A DNA stretch of 64,000 nucleotides from Pisolithus tinctorius (Eukaryota > Basidiomycota > Agaricomycetes > Boletales > Pisolithaceae). Position numbers and translations under genes: made by a program. The stretch covers positions 124,001-188,000 of the forward strand of contig JANFAH010000006.1 of NCBI GenBank assembly GCA_024663395.1, given 5' to 3'. Of the stretch, positions 47,001-60,014 are shown one piece after another; the stretch's first letter is position 1, and each line of letters starts with the position of its first letter. A model generated the notes under the pieces. That model was not told the DNA's origin, made no database searches, and saw only the letters and a list, made by a program, of their open reading frames with translations.

Positions 47001-50000
47001 GTCACGCCGATAAGTGGCGACTAGTAACGTGCGCTGTCGTTGATGATACGGGTGTACGGTATGCGGAACCTTTCTACTAAAGCCACCGTACGGGTATTCA
47101 CGGGTCTGCTACGGTAACAGAGGGGCTCTCATTTAGAAGTTGGCTGAAGGGCTTCTTTTGTGTTAAGTTCAGCTTCAATTCAGCTTGTGGAATAATGCAT
47201 ACATGAAGGTTTGAACCCAACTCCATCTGTGTCTGTTCTGTACGGAATTTAGAGGACGATGATCCATCGACTGACGCCTCAAACGCCAGGTCCATCAATT
47301 CAACATCAATGCCGTACAAGACCAGATTCGCGTGGCAAAATGGCGCATCTGTTCATCGATGGCGCAAGGTTTGGGATCGCAACATTTGATCTGACAAGAG
47401 TTTCCCCTTGTTTCCCCCCACGGATAGTGACGCATGTGACGTGTGTATACACGTGCATATACATGCTAGCATGAAAAAGTTGGCCGTAACGGCCAAGTAG
47501 ATTTGGTTATGCTAAATGGCATAATTCGTCAGAGCGTAAAGTGGTGGGTGGCATCTGAGAAAGGGGCTGTTGTGCGGCCCTAGCAGGTTCCGAGGTGCAA
47601 CGATCGCGGGGAATGTGTGTGAATTCTGGTCAACAGTTCATCCATGTCTCAGCAACATCCGACAACTATCACCCACACAGCAACACGAGAAATCAGTTGA
47701 TCCCGTCCATATTGGTCGCGAAACAGCCACTCAAGATCTGTATGAATCCGTTCCATCTTCCGCGGGTGTTCCATGTTGTCGACGTCAGAAGATTATCACC
47801 ATTAATGATGATGGCATGCCATCGGAACCCAGAGAACAGAAGTTTCGCTTGCGAATGGGCCAGAACGGGCATGTTTCAAATTATGATGACTTATCATCAT
47901 ACGTCAGGACTTTGTGTGCTTCAGCGTGGAAACGTAACTGTATTGAGGTAGTTACTCAAAGAGGGTGCTTCAGCGCGGGTCCAGAATCGAGACGCGATTG
48001 CATATCACAGGGATTGAACACCCACGACCTAGTTCCACGGACGGCCGAATACCAGATCTGAGAAGCAGGAAGTTCACTCGTCACGACCTAGCCCTTTCGT
48101 ACGAGTATGACCCGCTCCGAACAAGCCCCATCTGCGTCCTGCAGATCGCTCGCGGCACAACTAAGCTTGGGTCCTTACTGATGCCGGGGACCGTTGATAC
48201 CATCACGGACCAAAACCGAATCGGCGCCATAATGCCGTTGGTTTTATTATGGTTAACCTAGCATTCGACATGGAACCCCGCAAACGTGTGTCATCCGAAT
48301 CGCCAAACCTTGTGGGGCGAGTTAGTTGATGGGGGTCCAAGTGTCGATATGGGTCAGCCCCGTGTACGTATGTACCCAGCATACTCGTGAACCCTGAGAT
48401 CGAAGATTAGTTCTTCGATGGAATGTACACATGGACCGTTTTTGGGACGGCGTAATGAACGCGGGATATCCAATTCTGAGTGATACGAGGACACTAGTAC
48501 TACGAGGAGTTGCGGTAGCGGGACGCACGCAGATTCGGTGATGGCCGTGGGTTGACATCCATTCATGTCATGATCAGAAGATGCCATGCCTTGTATGGGT
48601 GGGTGGACGGATATGGGAGGAGAAAGAAGGGGGATGCTGTTTCGGGTACCCGTTTCTAAAGGTGTCGATAGTGCTAGTGTGTAGATGGAAAGCAAAGTAA
48701 GAGGAAGGAACGCCGTATCACGGGACGCACGGATCTGGTATGGATCGGGAGTGTCTTGGCAAGCGGTGGAATAAATCCATATCCTGTGGTTGCTCGTATT
48801 TGAGCGTGGAAACGCGCGTCGTTATGCATACCGCCACGTCGACGATGGGTTAGGATGAGCGAGGTTCGTACGTGGCAAAAGGAATCCTGACGCAAGGGGG
48901 GGATCTCGAATGATACCAAACAGGGGGTGGCAACCGAATGAGTGCCAAGTTGTTGTCAGCATCTCAGGTCGTTACCGGGCGTGAATTGAGGCAATCCAAA
49001 ATCCCTCGTACAGTACTAGTTGGATTCGTGAGGAGCCATATACCGCATGGTGAGAGTGGATCAGGATCCGGGGGCAACAAAGCGAACAAGAGAAAAAGGA
49101 TATGGATGAAACGACGTGCTCATGTGACTGCAGTGTATGGGAAGGGGAAGGGGGTACTGTAAAAAGGAACGGAGCGCGTATAGGACAAAGAGGAGGGCAA
49201 GGGCGGCGGCGGAACGGAAGTTACCATTAATACTATCGGCCAATTATGTGAATGGCCATACATACGGGGAAAGAATGCTGAATCGTGAGATGCCCATAAA
49301 GAGAGGACGGACGGAAAATGAAAGGACAAGTATGTAGTAGTCAACTCATCGGAATGATTCTGATTGATGCACAGGGTCGACTTGATAGGGTACGCGATCA
49401 AGATTTGGAACAACACAGACAGACAATGCAATAGGTTTTTGCGCGATACTAGCACAGCTAGTACCCACGAGCATCGTGGCAAATTACTTTTTGAAACAGC
49501 TTTTGTTTTGATTCCGAGGAATGCCAGCGAGCGACCAGCCCAGCTGATGGAACGATAAGCAGAGCTGACAGATCTGATCGAGGACAAAAACATCCATCGC
49601 TGGGGGGTTTTTTTGATATGTCGCCGATTTAAATAAGGCAAGCTATGCGCTGTGAGAAGGACAGGCTGTGCCGTGGCGGCACGGAGAAGGCCGGGATTGG
49701 AGCTCCGCTCGCGGAACCCAAAAGGCAGGGAGAAGAAAAAAAAAAACTTTATAATATAATATAAACGATACAGAGGAAAATGGGTGGGGGGTCGAGTGAT
49801 GACGACGACAACGACAGCGACGACGCTGTTTACGCCGAGGGGAAGTGGATTAGTTGGGTGTGCCTTGCGGTGCCATTGACACCCACTCGGACCTTCTCCC
49901 CCGCTGGCCCACATATTTAGCAGGCACCACAAAAAAGGGCAAATCCGGTTACTGGCAAATGCTCAAATACCGCGTCATAATGCGATATTAAGCCTCGTCC

Positions 50001-50311
50001 CGTCTCGTCAGCCTGTCCTCCCAGAGTTGCGGTCCATAACTCTTTGATATCGCCCCAAACGGTGTTGGCCACTGCCTCGTTGATTGTGGTGGTGAGTGTG
50101 GGTTTGGTGTATCGGAGTGCCATACGAGGACTGGAAAGCCAAATAGACACTGGATCTGAGACGAGCTTCCTGATCCCTCTCTGATCAGCCAAACTGTTCG
50201 TCCTTTGTTTGCTTCGATGTAGCGCCGTCTTTTGATCTGTTGATTCATTATCAGCCTCCAGTCTCGTTGATATATTATCACTCGCGTCTCCCCGTCCCTC
50301 CCTGCCTGCAT
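44056..50311. other. 6-kb tract without recognised gene
   Basis: Many overlapping frames of 60-160 codons on both strands, none with a known motif. A few read like exons. Plus 45232-45387 contains MNSRMGHAAGAHLLALFVTH. Plus 46736-46882 contains TLGIYDPEAHAMRSEVAALT. Minus 47098-47319 contains ELMDLAFEASVDGSSSSKF. Plus 47570-48061 is the longest. The 270-codon minus frame at 49120-49932 is probably an artefact of pyrimidine-rich promoter/UTR sequence. An A/T-rich stretch lies at 49735-49765. No transposon protein was recognised, but decay beyond recognition is possible. Confidence 0.4.
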
Positions 50312-51486
50312 ATGCCCCACCGCATAGACTCCTCACCCACCACCATGTCCTCGTATGTCCCAGCTGACCGGTCAAGGGCCCCCCCAGCACTCACTACAAC
50401 AACCCTTAGCCACAGGCGCGAGTACGACTACTCATACGACCACTCCTACCGCAGGCCGAGTCCCCCGCCTATTGCCACCCTCACCCACTCCCCCTCCCTG
50501 TCCGTCTCTTCCGTCGACCGCTCCTCCGTGTCCTCCCCTGTGCCCCGCCGCTCTCCGACCATTCGGCCCCTGGACTCCCACTCCAGCTACTCTGATCCAT
50601 ACTACACCCAGGACCACTCCGCTCGCCAGTCGAGACCCTACCCACACGATCCTGTCCGTGACTCCGAGCGGTCGTCCCACAGTTATTCTTATGCCCCGCG
50701 CACACACCCAGACCACAGGTATTCCCATGATAATACCCATGCATACCATACCCCCTCCCCCTATACTTCCGCCCTCTCACATGGCAGCCTAGGCACACGG
50801 GACGCAGGCTCCCTCTCATACCCTCTGCCGGGCCAAAACAATTATTCCATCGTCCATACTGACGATGCTGCCACAAAGCTTAGCGACAGAGTTCGCAGGC
50901 GCTGCTTCAACTGCTGCACGACCGACACCTCCACATGGAGGCGGTCGAATCTCAGCCCTGGCAAAGTGGTCCGTACTCTCCTCCACTACTGACTATATGC
51001 AGCCCCACTCTAACGCATATATGCTTGCAGCTTTGCAATAAATGTGGTCTCTTCGAGCGCACACATGGCCGGCCCAGACCCGACCAATTCCCGCATCGCA
51101 GGGGACCTCTTGCCACAACTACGATGCCCCGTCCAAAGTCACCCCCCCAATCCACCCAGCTTCCGCCAATCTCGACTCATGTCACCCTGCCACCCTACCA
51201 TTACAGTCATCCATCGATTGCGCCCCTAACTTCCATCCCCGACTCACGGAAACCGCATCATTCCAACCAGCTCCCGGAGATCCAGTCATGGATTGATGCA
51301 CCCACTCCGCGTACGTCGGCGGTCTCGATGTCGTCGTCGTACCCGCCGCCGTCCTCAGACCACCGCAACGGACATGCTCATGGTCACGGTCACGACCACT
51401 TATTACCGTTGCGCCCACGGTCACCCGCGCGCATGCAACATCACGTGGATATGCGGTCTTCTAGCGTCCATGAGGCCGTTGCGTGA
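50312..51486 (+). CDS. Single-finger GATA-type transcription factor
   Basis: GATA-family DNA-binding protein of 370 residues in two exons, 50312-50968 and 51031-51486. Its finger is C198-x2-C201-x19-C221-x2-C224 (CFNCCTTDTSTWRRSNLSPG then KVLCNKCGLFERTHGRPRP). The loop is two residues longer than in classical GATA fingers, a form seen in basidiomycete regulators. The N-terminal 190 residues are rich in Ser, Tyr, Pro and His (DYSYDHSYRRPSPPP). The C-terminal part is Pro/His-rich with an HRNGHAHGHGHDH tract. The intron falls inside the finger just before the second Cys pair; the donor after AAAGTG was preferred because it keeps the conserved KVLCNKCG. Start: ATG at 50312; ATG 50345 (ACCATGTCC) is an equally good alternative. 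Confidence 0.85.
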
Positions 51487-54400
51487 GCATCGTGTGCACG
51501 TCATCGGTTTGGTTGGGGCTGGGCTGGCTAACCTGGCCCATATCATGCGCTCTGGTTCCGAAAGCGATGATACCATCAATATATCCCTGTAGACAGGTGC
51601 TTCGTGGGAGAAACCTTGGTTACTAAATGGCCGGAGGCCGAGAACCGACGCTTTCCCCCTGGCGCTTTCCCATCCGTACCTTTTCATTTGTTTGTCCCGC
51701 CGTGTTTACGTGGGTTGGATACGGCTTGGTCTTCTTTTTTTTCTTTCTTCTTTCTTGTGCTCGACTTGTTTACGCGGTTTCCTCGCCAAGAATCGATCGC
51801 TGGGTGCTTTGCTGGTCCTTGCACTCGTGTCGCTCTCGCGGGGAGATACCTTTTAAAAATCACTCCCCTCGATCGGCAAATCTTGGTTTGCACTCGTCTG
51901 CTCAGAGGTCTCTAAAAGTCGCCTGTTCGCTCCCCGAATTATTATTATAAGACGTACGTACGAAAGAAAGAGATGTGTTCCTATCATGTAACGCTATGTA
52001 CGCGCCAGAAATGTTTTCTCTTGCAATCTCCGTGTTTCTGCTGTCCCCGTTGCTGATCGATAGTACTGTGCTTAAAGAAGTAAACAAGTACTGTATTGCT
52101 ATGACATGCTGTTCTCGATGAACCTATAGCGACTAGATTATTTACAATGTGACGTATTTATTCTGTCTTTCTCTTGGGAAGACTGAGCCTTTCTCAACGG
52201 AGAATTGATACAAGTATAGAATGTTTCCATCCCTTCCTTTGATATATCCATGAAAGGTTGGTGGTAACAGGGGCTCATGCAGATGGTTCAATCTGATACG
52301 TGCTGTAGCACCGCACCAGGTTTCTACGCCGCTGCGGTGCCACATATCCTTGCAAGTACTAGTGCGCAGTACGTAGATTATGATAGGCAAGTAGATATTG
52401 ATGGGATAATTTGATGGATCCATACACACGGTCTGATGCGGGGTACGTCCTGTACGTATAGCGGCATGATAACGGTTTTACCTATTGCTCTCTTTTGTGG
52501 GCGCAGTGGAACTCGTCCACCTGGACGGTGCCGAGTTGTGCGCCCTGGAGCCTTGGCGTAACACATACCCGCCGAGATAGGATCAACTGGGGCAGGCCAA
52601 CAGCATCAGCTGGGCAGGACCACCACATCCTAAGGCAATGGAGGACAGCGGTGCGTTTTCCGTTCTTCAGGTCTGTAATGGACAAATCGGCGAAACATGG
52701 GCGGAATAAATAAGACCATACATCACGTCTAGTGTCCACATTGTCGGTCCACGCAGGTCCAGCCATATCAGGGGCTGCCGGGTTTACAATGACCGACGTG
52801 CCTGTTCCGTCACCCCACTAGAACCCGTAGAAGTGGTACTGGCGTCACGGGAAAATCTTCCCTCTCCACCGCTCTTCATTCCGGTGAACCTTGTAGGTAT
52901 GCCAAGGTTCTCCACCGACAGCTTGATCGATTCGGGAGACGTTTACATATCTGCTTCCGTACTTCCGTAGTCTCCGTGGTGTACGTACAGCTCGCTGGAC
53001 GTGAATCCAGCTGATGAGTCAGCACGCAATCATATGGATCGTGTATCTCCAACGTAACGATGTTCTTTGTCTACCGCTCCATGTCGAATGCAGCTTTATT
53101 TTGCGGAGCGAACAATAGGGGTCGGGGGCCTAGGCTGAACTAATGTAGGATAGCTTGATGCTTGTTGTGCGTGAAACGTCGCGCGGCACTGATGCGGATA
53201 CTACACACTGCGCCCCTCTCTCCATTGTGATTGCTATGCATTATCCTGCAATAGACGAGCGATTACAGCACCTGTCGCAGCAGTTCATGAGCAAGTACCA
53301 GCCGTGGGGGTATTCCGTCAGATTGGAAAGGTCAGATAGGCTTTGTGAAACTTACCAGCTGGGGAAACGAAGCTTACACACTCGTGCGCTTCAGAAGCAT
53401 GTGCTCGAAGGATTGGTAATTGCCTTTTTTTCTTCCATCCTCTGCAATGGAAGCTTGACGGGATAATATAGTTGCGGTCGGCCATGCGGGGATCTGCAAA
53501 GATAACTGTTTGGCAGACTCCTATCCCAGCAGATGAAATCTAGTGCCATACTGATATAGCGGAGACAATTGGCGGGCTGCGTGACTCAGCGGACGGGCGC
53601 ACACTCCTATGTTGCAATTCATTTCCCGTACCCACAGCCTACGCATGCGGCCCGAGCGAGAGAAGGTATAATAGCGTTGCTCTGACGAACATGCACCGAT
53701 GTGCTCGGAAAGAGTGGAAACGGAGCTACTCCGAACGGATGACATACTTGCTAATTGTGCGACCCATCGTGGTGTTTTTGTTTACTAGCATAGCTCCAAC
53801 CTGCCATACTGATTGTCAGCTGCTCTGCGCTCAGTTCTGCGCACCCCCCCAATGGTGTCAACGGAACATACCAGATTATACATAGACAGACTTACAGCAT
53901 GCCAAAGATCTATGGATCAGATAAGAGAAAAAAAAGGCAGATGCTGATATTATCGGCCGCCCGCACGTCCAACGTTAACGCCAGTCAAACCGATATACAC
54001 TGATACAGTGACAGGGTTTGAAAGAACGGGTTCCCTGGGATGGTAGTGATGCCATGATGAATCAGGTGATAAGGTCGCCGTCCTGCTTCCAATGTTCTTT
54101 TGGGGTTAGACTGTCGTTCGCGGGCTGCGCAGTCAACGTGGACCCGGGTCTATAGCACTTTTCTACCGCCGTGCCAACATCGCCGTTTGTCGCCTTCCAT
54201 GACCATACCTTGATACGTCGACCTTCTGCGTTCGATTCTATCCAGAGTGTCTCGAAAAAAAAAAGGTTCCGTAAGTCAAGGGTTGGGGTGATTTCCTAAT
54301 ATAGATGTGATGACTTTGGATCGATCATGTCTCCTGATCCGTGGGGGCTTTTCGGACAGTCCACGAATCTTTACTTCCGTCCTCGTTGGTTGACATATCC

Positions 54401-57400
54401 GTATCATATCTGACCAACTGGGGTCATATCGATTTCATTTCCAGCCTGCAACCAGAACACACACCTGCGTAGAAGAGAAATGAGCGCTGGCGGCTGTGGG
54501 TTTGGACTGACTTCTAGTGTGGGCCTTCCTAGTTTCATTTTCCCAGATGAGTATGAGTCTTGTTTAGCTGCGAAGTTCACCCGTTCTGGCAGGTAAAAGC
54601 GAGCAGTTTATTTTATTTTATTTCCAGTGCGCCAACGAACGGAGTTCTACATGCCAAAGACATCATCTCCTGGCGAGTTAGCACGCCGCAAGGGTTGCCT
54701 TCGCGCTACTACATGGTCTTGGCACTCTGACTTGGTCAAACGACATCCACCAGATGAACCCCTGACCTTTTTTTCGACAAGATAAACGCTGCTGCTGGAG
54801 CCTGTCATTGCAAGCCACCATCAAATAATCGGAGTAATCCGACTGACAATGCGCGGAGGTGTCCAAGAGCGTACAACCCTGAAGCCCCCATGCTATTCCT
54901 GACATGTATACGTGCGAAACCTCGTGGCCTGTTTCTGTTCCGGCCATGCCATGCTGTGTCCGTTAGACGGACAACTGGTATAGGGTACGGAATCCCTACA
55001 CCATGCAACGAGCCACGGTTCTAGCCACTTAGATTAATTCTGTTCGAGGCAATACTGTCTCTCACACACCTAGTTGCCATCCTCGCCCACGCTGATAACG
55101 ACCACGCTCTTCAATCTATCTGCTGTAATTGGCCATCGCACTGTCCGGAGTCACCGTATCCGACACCCCCCCTCCCCCGATTCCTCAACGCTCCAATACA
55201 GCAAGGTAGTCCAGTCATATCCCTTCCCTGGAAATTTCGAATCTAACAGCATGCGAAGGGGTTCTATGTGTTTCATGACCGGATTCACTTGGTGTGCTTG
55301 AAATGTATCATGCTCACAATGATACCGAGTTCGTGTGTTATTATCTATACATGTGTAGGCCGACCCATCGGCCAGAATTGCAAAATGGCTGCAGGGAAAA
55401 CGGTAACGCGGACTCCTGAATGAGAGTTTTAGATTCGCAAAGTACGCTGCCACATGCATTAATCCAAGTTTGCTGATTACCCGAGTTTCCATACCATCCA
55501 ATAGGTATTGCACTGTATGGGTACGGGTATCCCACACTCCGTGGGACGTGGGTGTTTGTCCCATAGACTTGGCTCAGACGGTAGGAGACTAACCAGTGTG
55601 TGCAATGCAAATTTACAATTCGTGCGGCCATCCGCTTTCCTGAGCGATTGCAGTTGACCTATCGCCGCGGCCTGGTGGATCAATCAGATACTAGGCTGAG
55701 TCGTCAATTGTTCTGCGTCAACTTCCTGATACATCGAACAGATGATCGTTCCTGCCGATGATATGGTAATGATGCGTTCCCCAACGTGTCACAGCATGCG
55801 AGCAGCGTTGTGGCATGTGCTGACCCTATACTCTTCCAGTGCCACCTGTTGAGTTACCGTTGGCTTCAGCATATGAACTACCTGTCCCCGATAAGCTGCG
55901 CCCGTGCAACGCTGTATGTGGGACAAATTACCATGCAATGATAACAGGGATCGCAATGACAACCCTCTCGTTGCACATGGACAAAGACCCAAAGGTGTGG
56001 CAAATTAATGACGCGACAGACGGAAATGCAAAACGCCCCGCGGACGGCTCGACGTTGAGGCAAAAACGCTAGGCGTAACGCGTGTCGCGTGTCGGCGAGT
56101 TAGCAGCAGCATAACCAACACCCCCACCGAGGGTTGACGACCGATGCTGCCCCTCGAAGGCTGGGTAAGCTTTGCCCGGCGACGATCGTCGCCAGGGCCG
56201 AGTCAGCCCGAAGCGTAAGAACCCCGCGGGCAAGTGTATATTCTCAAAGCACCCCGTTTCACAGAAGGTATTGGTGACCAGTTCCGAGTCGTCGTCATAG
56301 ATCCGATGACCTGGATATTATCTCTACGGTGGATTCCAGGACAGCTTATCGACATTCGTTTGCTCGCCTTCGAACTTGGAGACACGTCTTCTGGCCCGGC
56401 AGCGTTAGTGCTTGGTAATGGGTATTATCTTTCAGTTCCTTGCCAGGAGGTCCGGAGAAGTATCGCGGGTTTGTTACGACATAAGTTTTGCCCCCTTCGC
56501 CGACACAACTCAACCCTCCGAGAACAGAGTGCGCTTCCGAGTCTTCTTGCGTGACCATTGCGACGAACCTAAAAGATGATGTGTTCGCATTACTTGGACG
56601 GTTCTTGTCCATTTTACTCGTACTCCGTCGAAGGATCGGTGCGTTCAATCTTACGACCCCCCAAGTTTCAATCCATGTGGTGCAAAGGTGTTTAGGCAAT
56701 TTTTGCCCAAGTACTTGTCCGTGCGGGATAAATATTTCCTCCAGGTCTTGTCCGATGTTCCATAGGGTTTTCATTCGGTGCATCACTCACCCAGAAATAC
56801 GGGGAACGGAATAAACACTGGTGGTTATTGTTCTGACCTACCAGGTCCTCAGAATTTTCTTCCGTTGTTTACAGTAAGGACCTACAGCTGTCGTTGTGGC
56901 GGCGGGAGAACACTTAGTATTCAGTCCCGGCGATTACCGTATGTCGGTGATTCGCGTTTGCTTCCTGCGACGCTCTCTGGGAAATTTTTCGGAGATACTA
57001 TGAGCGTTACTAACTTCGCACCTCCAAGCTTCTTTGACATCCATGGCGGGAATGAAAGATTCGTGTGTGCATGTGGTTCACTTTGGCCTTGACAACCGTT
57101 AATACAACTTTACTTCTAAGCCCAAGCGCTCAACTGTTACCGAAGACCCGTTTGCCACCTGACAGTGAGCGACGCTTTTACTACCTCCAACTCCCAGAGA
57201 TGAATCGACGACTGTCGGTGCAGGGGGATTTGTTGGTGAGTTAGCATCATAATAGGATATTCCATCTCTTTACTCATTCCCATCGATAGCCCCTTCAGAA
57301 CGCTCGATCTTGAACATCTCGGCATAAAGAGCGCATATAGTAGCATATTGGCGGTTCTGAGAACCTGCGTAGCATGAAGATTCGCAGGATCCTGCTACGT

Positions 57401-57723
57401 CGCAAAACTTTGGAGTTCAAATTGCCAACGACTCAATAGTGTACAAAATTAGCCGGCTCGGCGACCGCCCACCGACTCTTGTGTTGCCACATGGCTAACT
57501 TCGTCTTCTTCCAAGAATCTTTCGCGCCAAGCAATCGCTGCTATGTAACAGGCAGGTCACCAGGTGGTTATCTACTTCTTACCACCCAAACTGTAACGCG
57601 ACACAAACAAGAAGTGGTCGTGGCCCGCTTGTGGAAATTCCATAATCACCCGCTGCATGCTATGGGTTGAGAGAGGATTGAGCTGACTTTGTGGGTGTGT
57701 ATCATATACTGCGAACTGACGTT
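51487..57723. other. 6-kb tract without recognised gene
   Basis: 51487-52140 is the pyrimidine-rich 3' flank of the GATA gene. The rest holds scattered frames with no recognised family. Examples are plus 53155-53466, minus 55151-55564, plus 56234-56554 (GIGDQFRVVVIDPMTWILSL) and plus 56778-57092. A G+C-rich palindromic stretch occurs near 56160-56230 (GGCGACGATCGTCGCC). No transposase, reverse transcriptase or RNA gene was seen. Confidence 0.4.
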
Positions 57724-59216
57724 CTACCAACCGCGAGCTTCGTAATCCGCAAACGTGTCCCTGGTCATTTCCACCATCGAACGATATTTCATGCCAAGGA
57801 TACGTTGGGACTTCGTATTGTCGAAATCGTACATGCATGCATGCTGCGAAACGGTGCCTGGGAGGCCCTTCGGTAACGGCTTTGACAATTGCGGGGGTGG
57901 GTCAAGTAGATTTGCCGTGTCCACTTTGGATACGTCAACGCAAAGGTTTTCTACCAAAGTAGACGTTGCGGAACGTACTGAAGTCTTGCCATCTCCAAGG
58001 ACCTTGACGTGTTGTCAGTAGGCTCTAGCTTCAGAATGACCACAGAGAGAAACAGACCTGCACTGATGATAATCCGTTCAGCTCCTGCTTCTTGTACCTC
58101 GAGGGCTCGTCGGTGTGCCACGGCCAGATCTCGAACGTCGACCCAAGTGAAAAAGGTGTTGATAAGAAGCTGCTCCTCCACCTCGTCGGACTTTGTGGAA
58201 TCCGCAACGCGGTCGTAGAACAACTTCGCGGAGAAATTGAGTGAGGTAGGGTCCGTCACCTCGTGGATAGACGGCTGTTACGTTTTAGACAGTCAGGTTG
58301 CGTTATTTCTCGGGAAGTCAAGATACAATACCCCAAACACCTAAATCACGAGTGGTCATTAGCAACTCAGAACGACTCATGCCAAATAAACCGCACATAA
58401 GTTGGGTTCAATGCTGTCATATCCCAGCTGATCTCATGTTGGTGTTCTTTGACGAATGACCAGGCACCTGAATGCGAGAGCGACGAGACGTAAACAAGAC
58501 TAACATATTGGAGTGTACGAGTTCTAACCTTGCTCCGCCAGCGTTTTGGACGCACGGTATTTTGTAACGTCGGACGCATTTTCACCTTGCTCCTTTAACA
58601 GATCAACTACCTGGAAATTCCAGTCTTCCTCGGTAAACACGGCTGGCCGGTTCATTTCGCCTGGTATGGCTGCCGCCGAAGATGTATACACTATGCGCTT
58701 GATAGATTGACTGTGAGTGTGACTCAACGTTTAGCATCATTCCCTGTTTGCTATGGCGACTCGACGACCTACCCGAACTGAAGTGCGCTCCGCAGCATTC
58801 CTGTGGTTCCTTTCAAGGCGGGTTCTACCATATCTGGCGAAGGGATTCAGCAACCGGGCAAAAGGGTTGTATGTCAGGGCCGACCTCCAGGCATATACAC
58901 GGGAGAAGCAATGTGTGCGATAGCATCGACGCCTTTGACGGCTTCGTCAAATGCTCCTTCCTGCACGCATTCAAGTCTGATAAGGGTCACATGCTGTTGT
59001 GACGAAACTGACCTTGGTTATGTCCTCGACAACGACAATTTCGAGTTTGACGCCATAACCTGCAAAATACTTCTTTACATATTCACCCTTCTTTGTGGAT
59101 CGAACAGTCCCTCTGATGGAATAACCGTGCTCTAGAAGGTCACGAATGACCCACATTGCTATGTACCCATTCGCGCCCGACACAAGCACCTTGCTCGGAG
59201 GTTGGATGGCAGGCAT
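57724..59216 (-). CDS. Extended SDR reductase B (cinnamyl-alcohol/DFR type)
   Basis: Paralogue of reductase A, 347 residues, predicted cytosolic NAD(P)H-dependent carbonyl reductase. Minus-strand exons: 59216-59013, 58960-58885, 58833-58773, 58710-58529, 58467-58397, 58340-58332, 58274-58058, 58002-57979, 57923-57724. The intron positions are the same as in A. Motifs: Rossmann GANGYIAMWVIRDLLEHGYS, KRIVYTSSAAAIPG, Tyr165/Lys169 in YRASKTLAEQ, EISWDMTALNPTY, then VFG from a 9-base exon, GPSIHEVTDP split across the intron, and GAERIIISAGPWRWQDF. It ends MKYRSMVEMTRDTFADYEAR plus Gly-Trp. All exons join in frame and no stop occurs. It heads a local array of decayed copies (59449-62000). Confidence 0.88.
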
Positions 59217-59448
59217 AACTCGAGGCGGGTCAAGTTTGGGATGTAGCTACTATGTAGCTGGGGCATGTCTTTATACCTGGCCAATCTATCAGCTTCCGGT
59301 ATAGCCTTTTTAGCGCACTATCGCTGCCGCCAGCTTCGGGTTGATAGACAGGCTGTGCGGAAATTCACGCATCAGGAGCTCTGTTCACGTGCGTTGATCC
59401 ATGTGACACTCCTCCGGTTTTATTGAAAATTCCATTATTGTTGATCAT

Positions 59449-60000
59449 CCCATGATGAAAAGACTGCAACTTGTACCACTGAATTCGCATACGAACGATG
59501 TGAAGGTCCGCTTGAACTTGAGGGCTCAAGTTCCACGTTACGGAAGCGACTGTAATCTCGCTCATGACTCTCCCCAATCATCCACATTTTAGGAGCAGCA
59601 TGCAGGTCAACTGCATCCGATCCGCTGAGTCTTACATCCACATTGCACAAGGGTGGGACCGGATAACACCTGAGGAGAAGAGTACGTAGCCATTAGCCAC
59701 CGGACAATGCGGCGCCCAGGGAGTCACAGAAGTCGCGGTAAGCGCTGTCGCGCCCCAATTGGCCCCGCTTTCGTAGCCTTTCACGGCCTCCGACGCAACT
59801 GAACAAAACCCTTAGTCCAGAAGGACCATGCAAACGGTTCTGCCAGGGCGTCTGTGTATTTCCTTACACGACAGGTGCAGTCTGCTACTTAGGGGCCATT
59901 CTGCACATTACGAGTTTCAAGATACTTCTCCGGATGGCCCTTCCAACCTGACCTGGAGTGACCCGCAGGCAGTAGACAGGAAATTCTGGAGTTCAGCGGC
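59449..60000 (-). pseudogene. SDR reductase remnant 1
   Basis: Aligns with 61321-62000 over most of its length (for example the shared GAGTCTTACATCC/GAGTCTTGTGTCC and GTGTATTTCCTTACACGACAGGTG pieces). Comparison with remnant 2, whose reading frame is clearer, shows it is an old reductase copy with scrambled exons. No frame longer than about 70 codons survives. Confidence 0.55.
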
Positions 60001-60014
60001 TGCTAACTAGTATT

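Noticed and set aside
49120..49932. 270-codon minus-strand open frame
   Set aside because: It has low-complexity runs (FFFFF, VVVVV) from the A-rich/pyrimidine-rich flank, no motif and no introns, and it overlaps the likely promoter region of the GATA gene. Its length alone is not evidence.
49917..50390. 157-codon minus-strand frame upstream of the GATA gene
   Set aside because: Antisense to the 5' region of the GATA gene, with no recognisable domain.
54228..54260. tRNA-like GTTCGATTC followed by an A run resembling a Pol III terminator
   Set aside because: No A box and no acceptor-stem pairing seen upstream. The A run is on the wrong strand for a T-tract terminator.
56160..56230. GC-rich palindrome as a possible origin or transposon end
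   Set aside because: An isolated imperfect palindrome without a partner copy, target duplication or nearby transposase.
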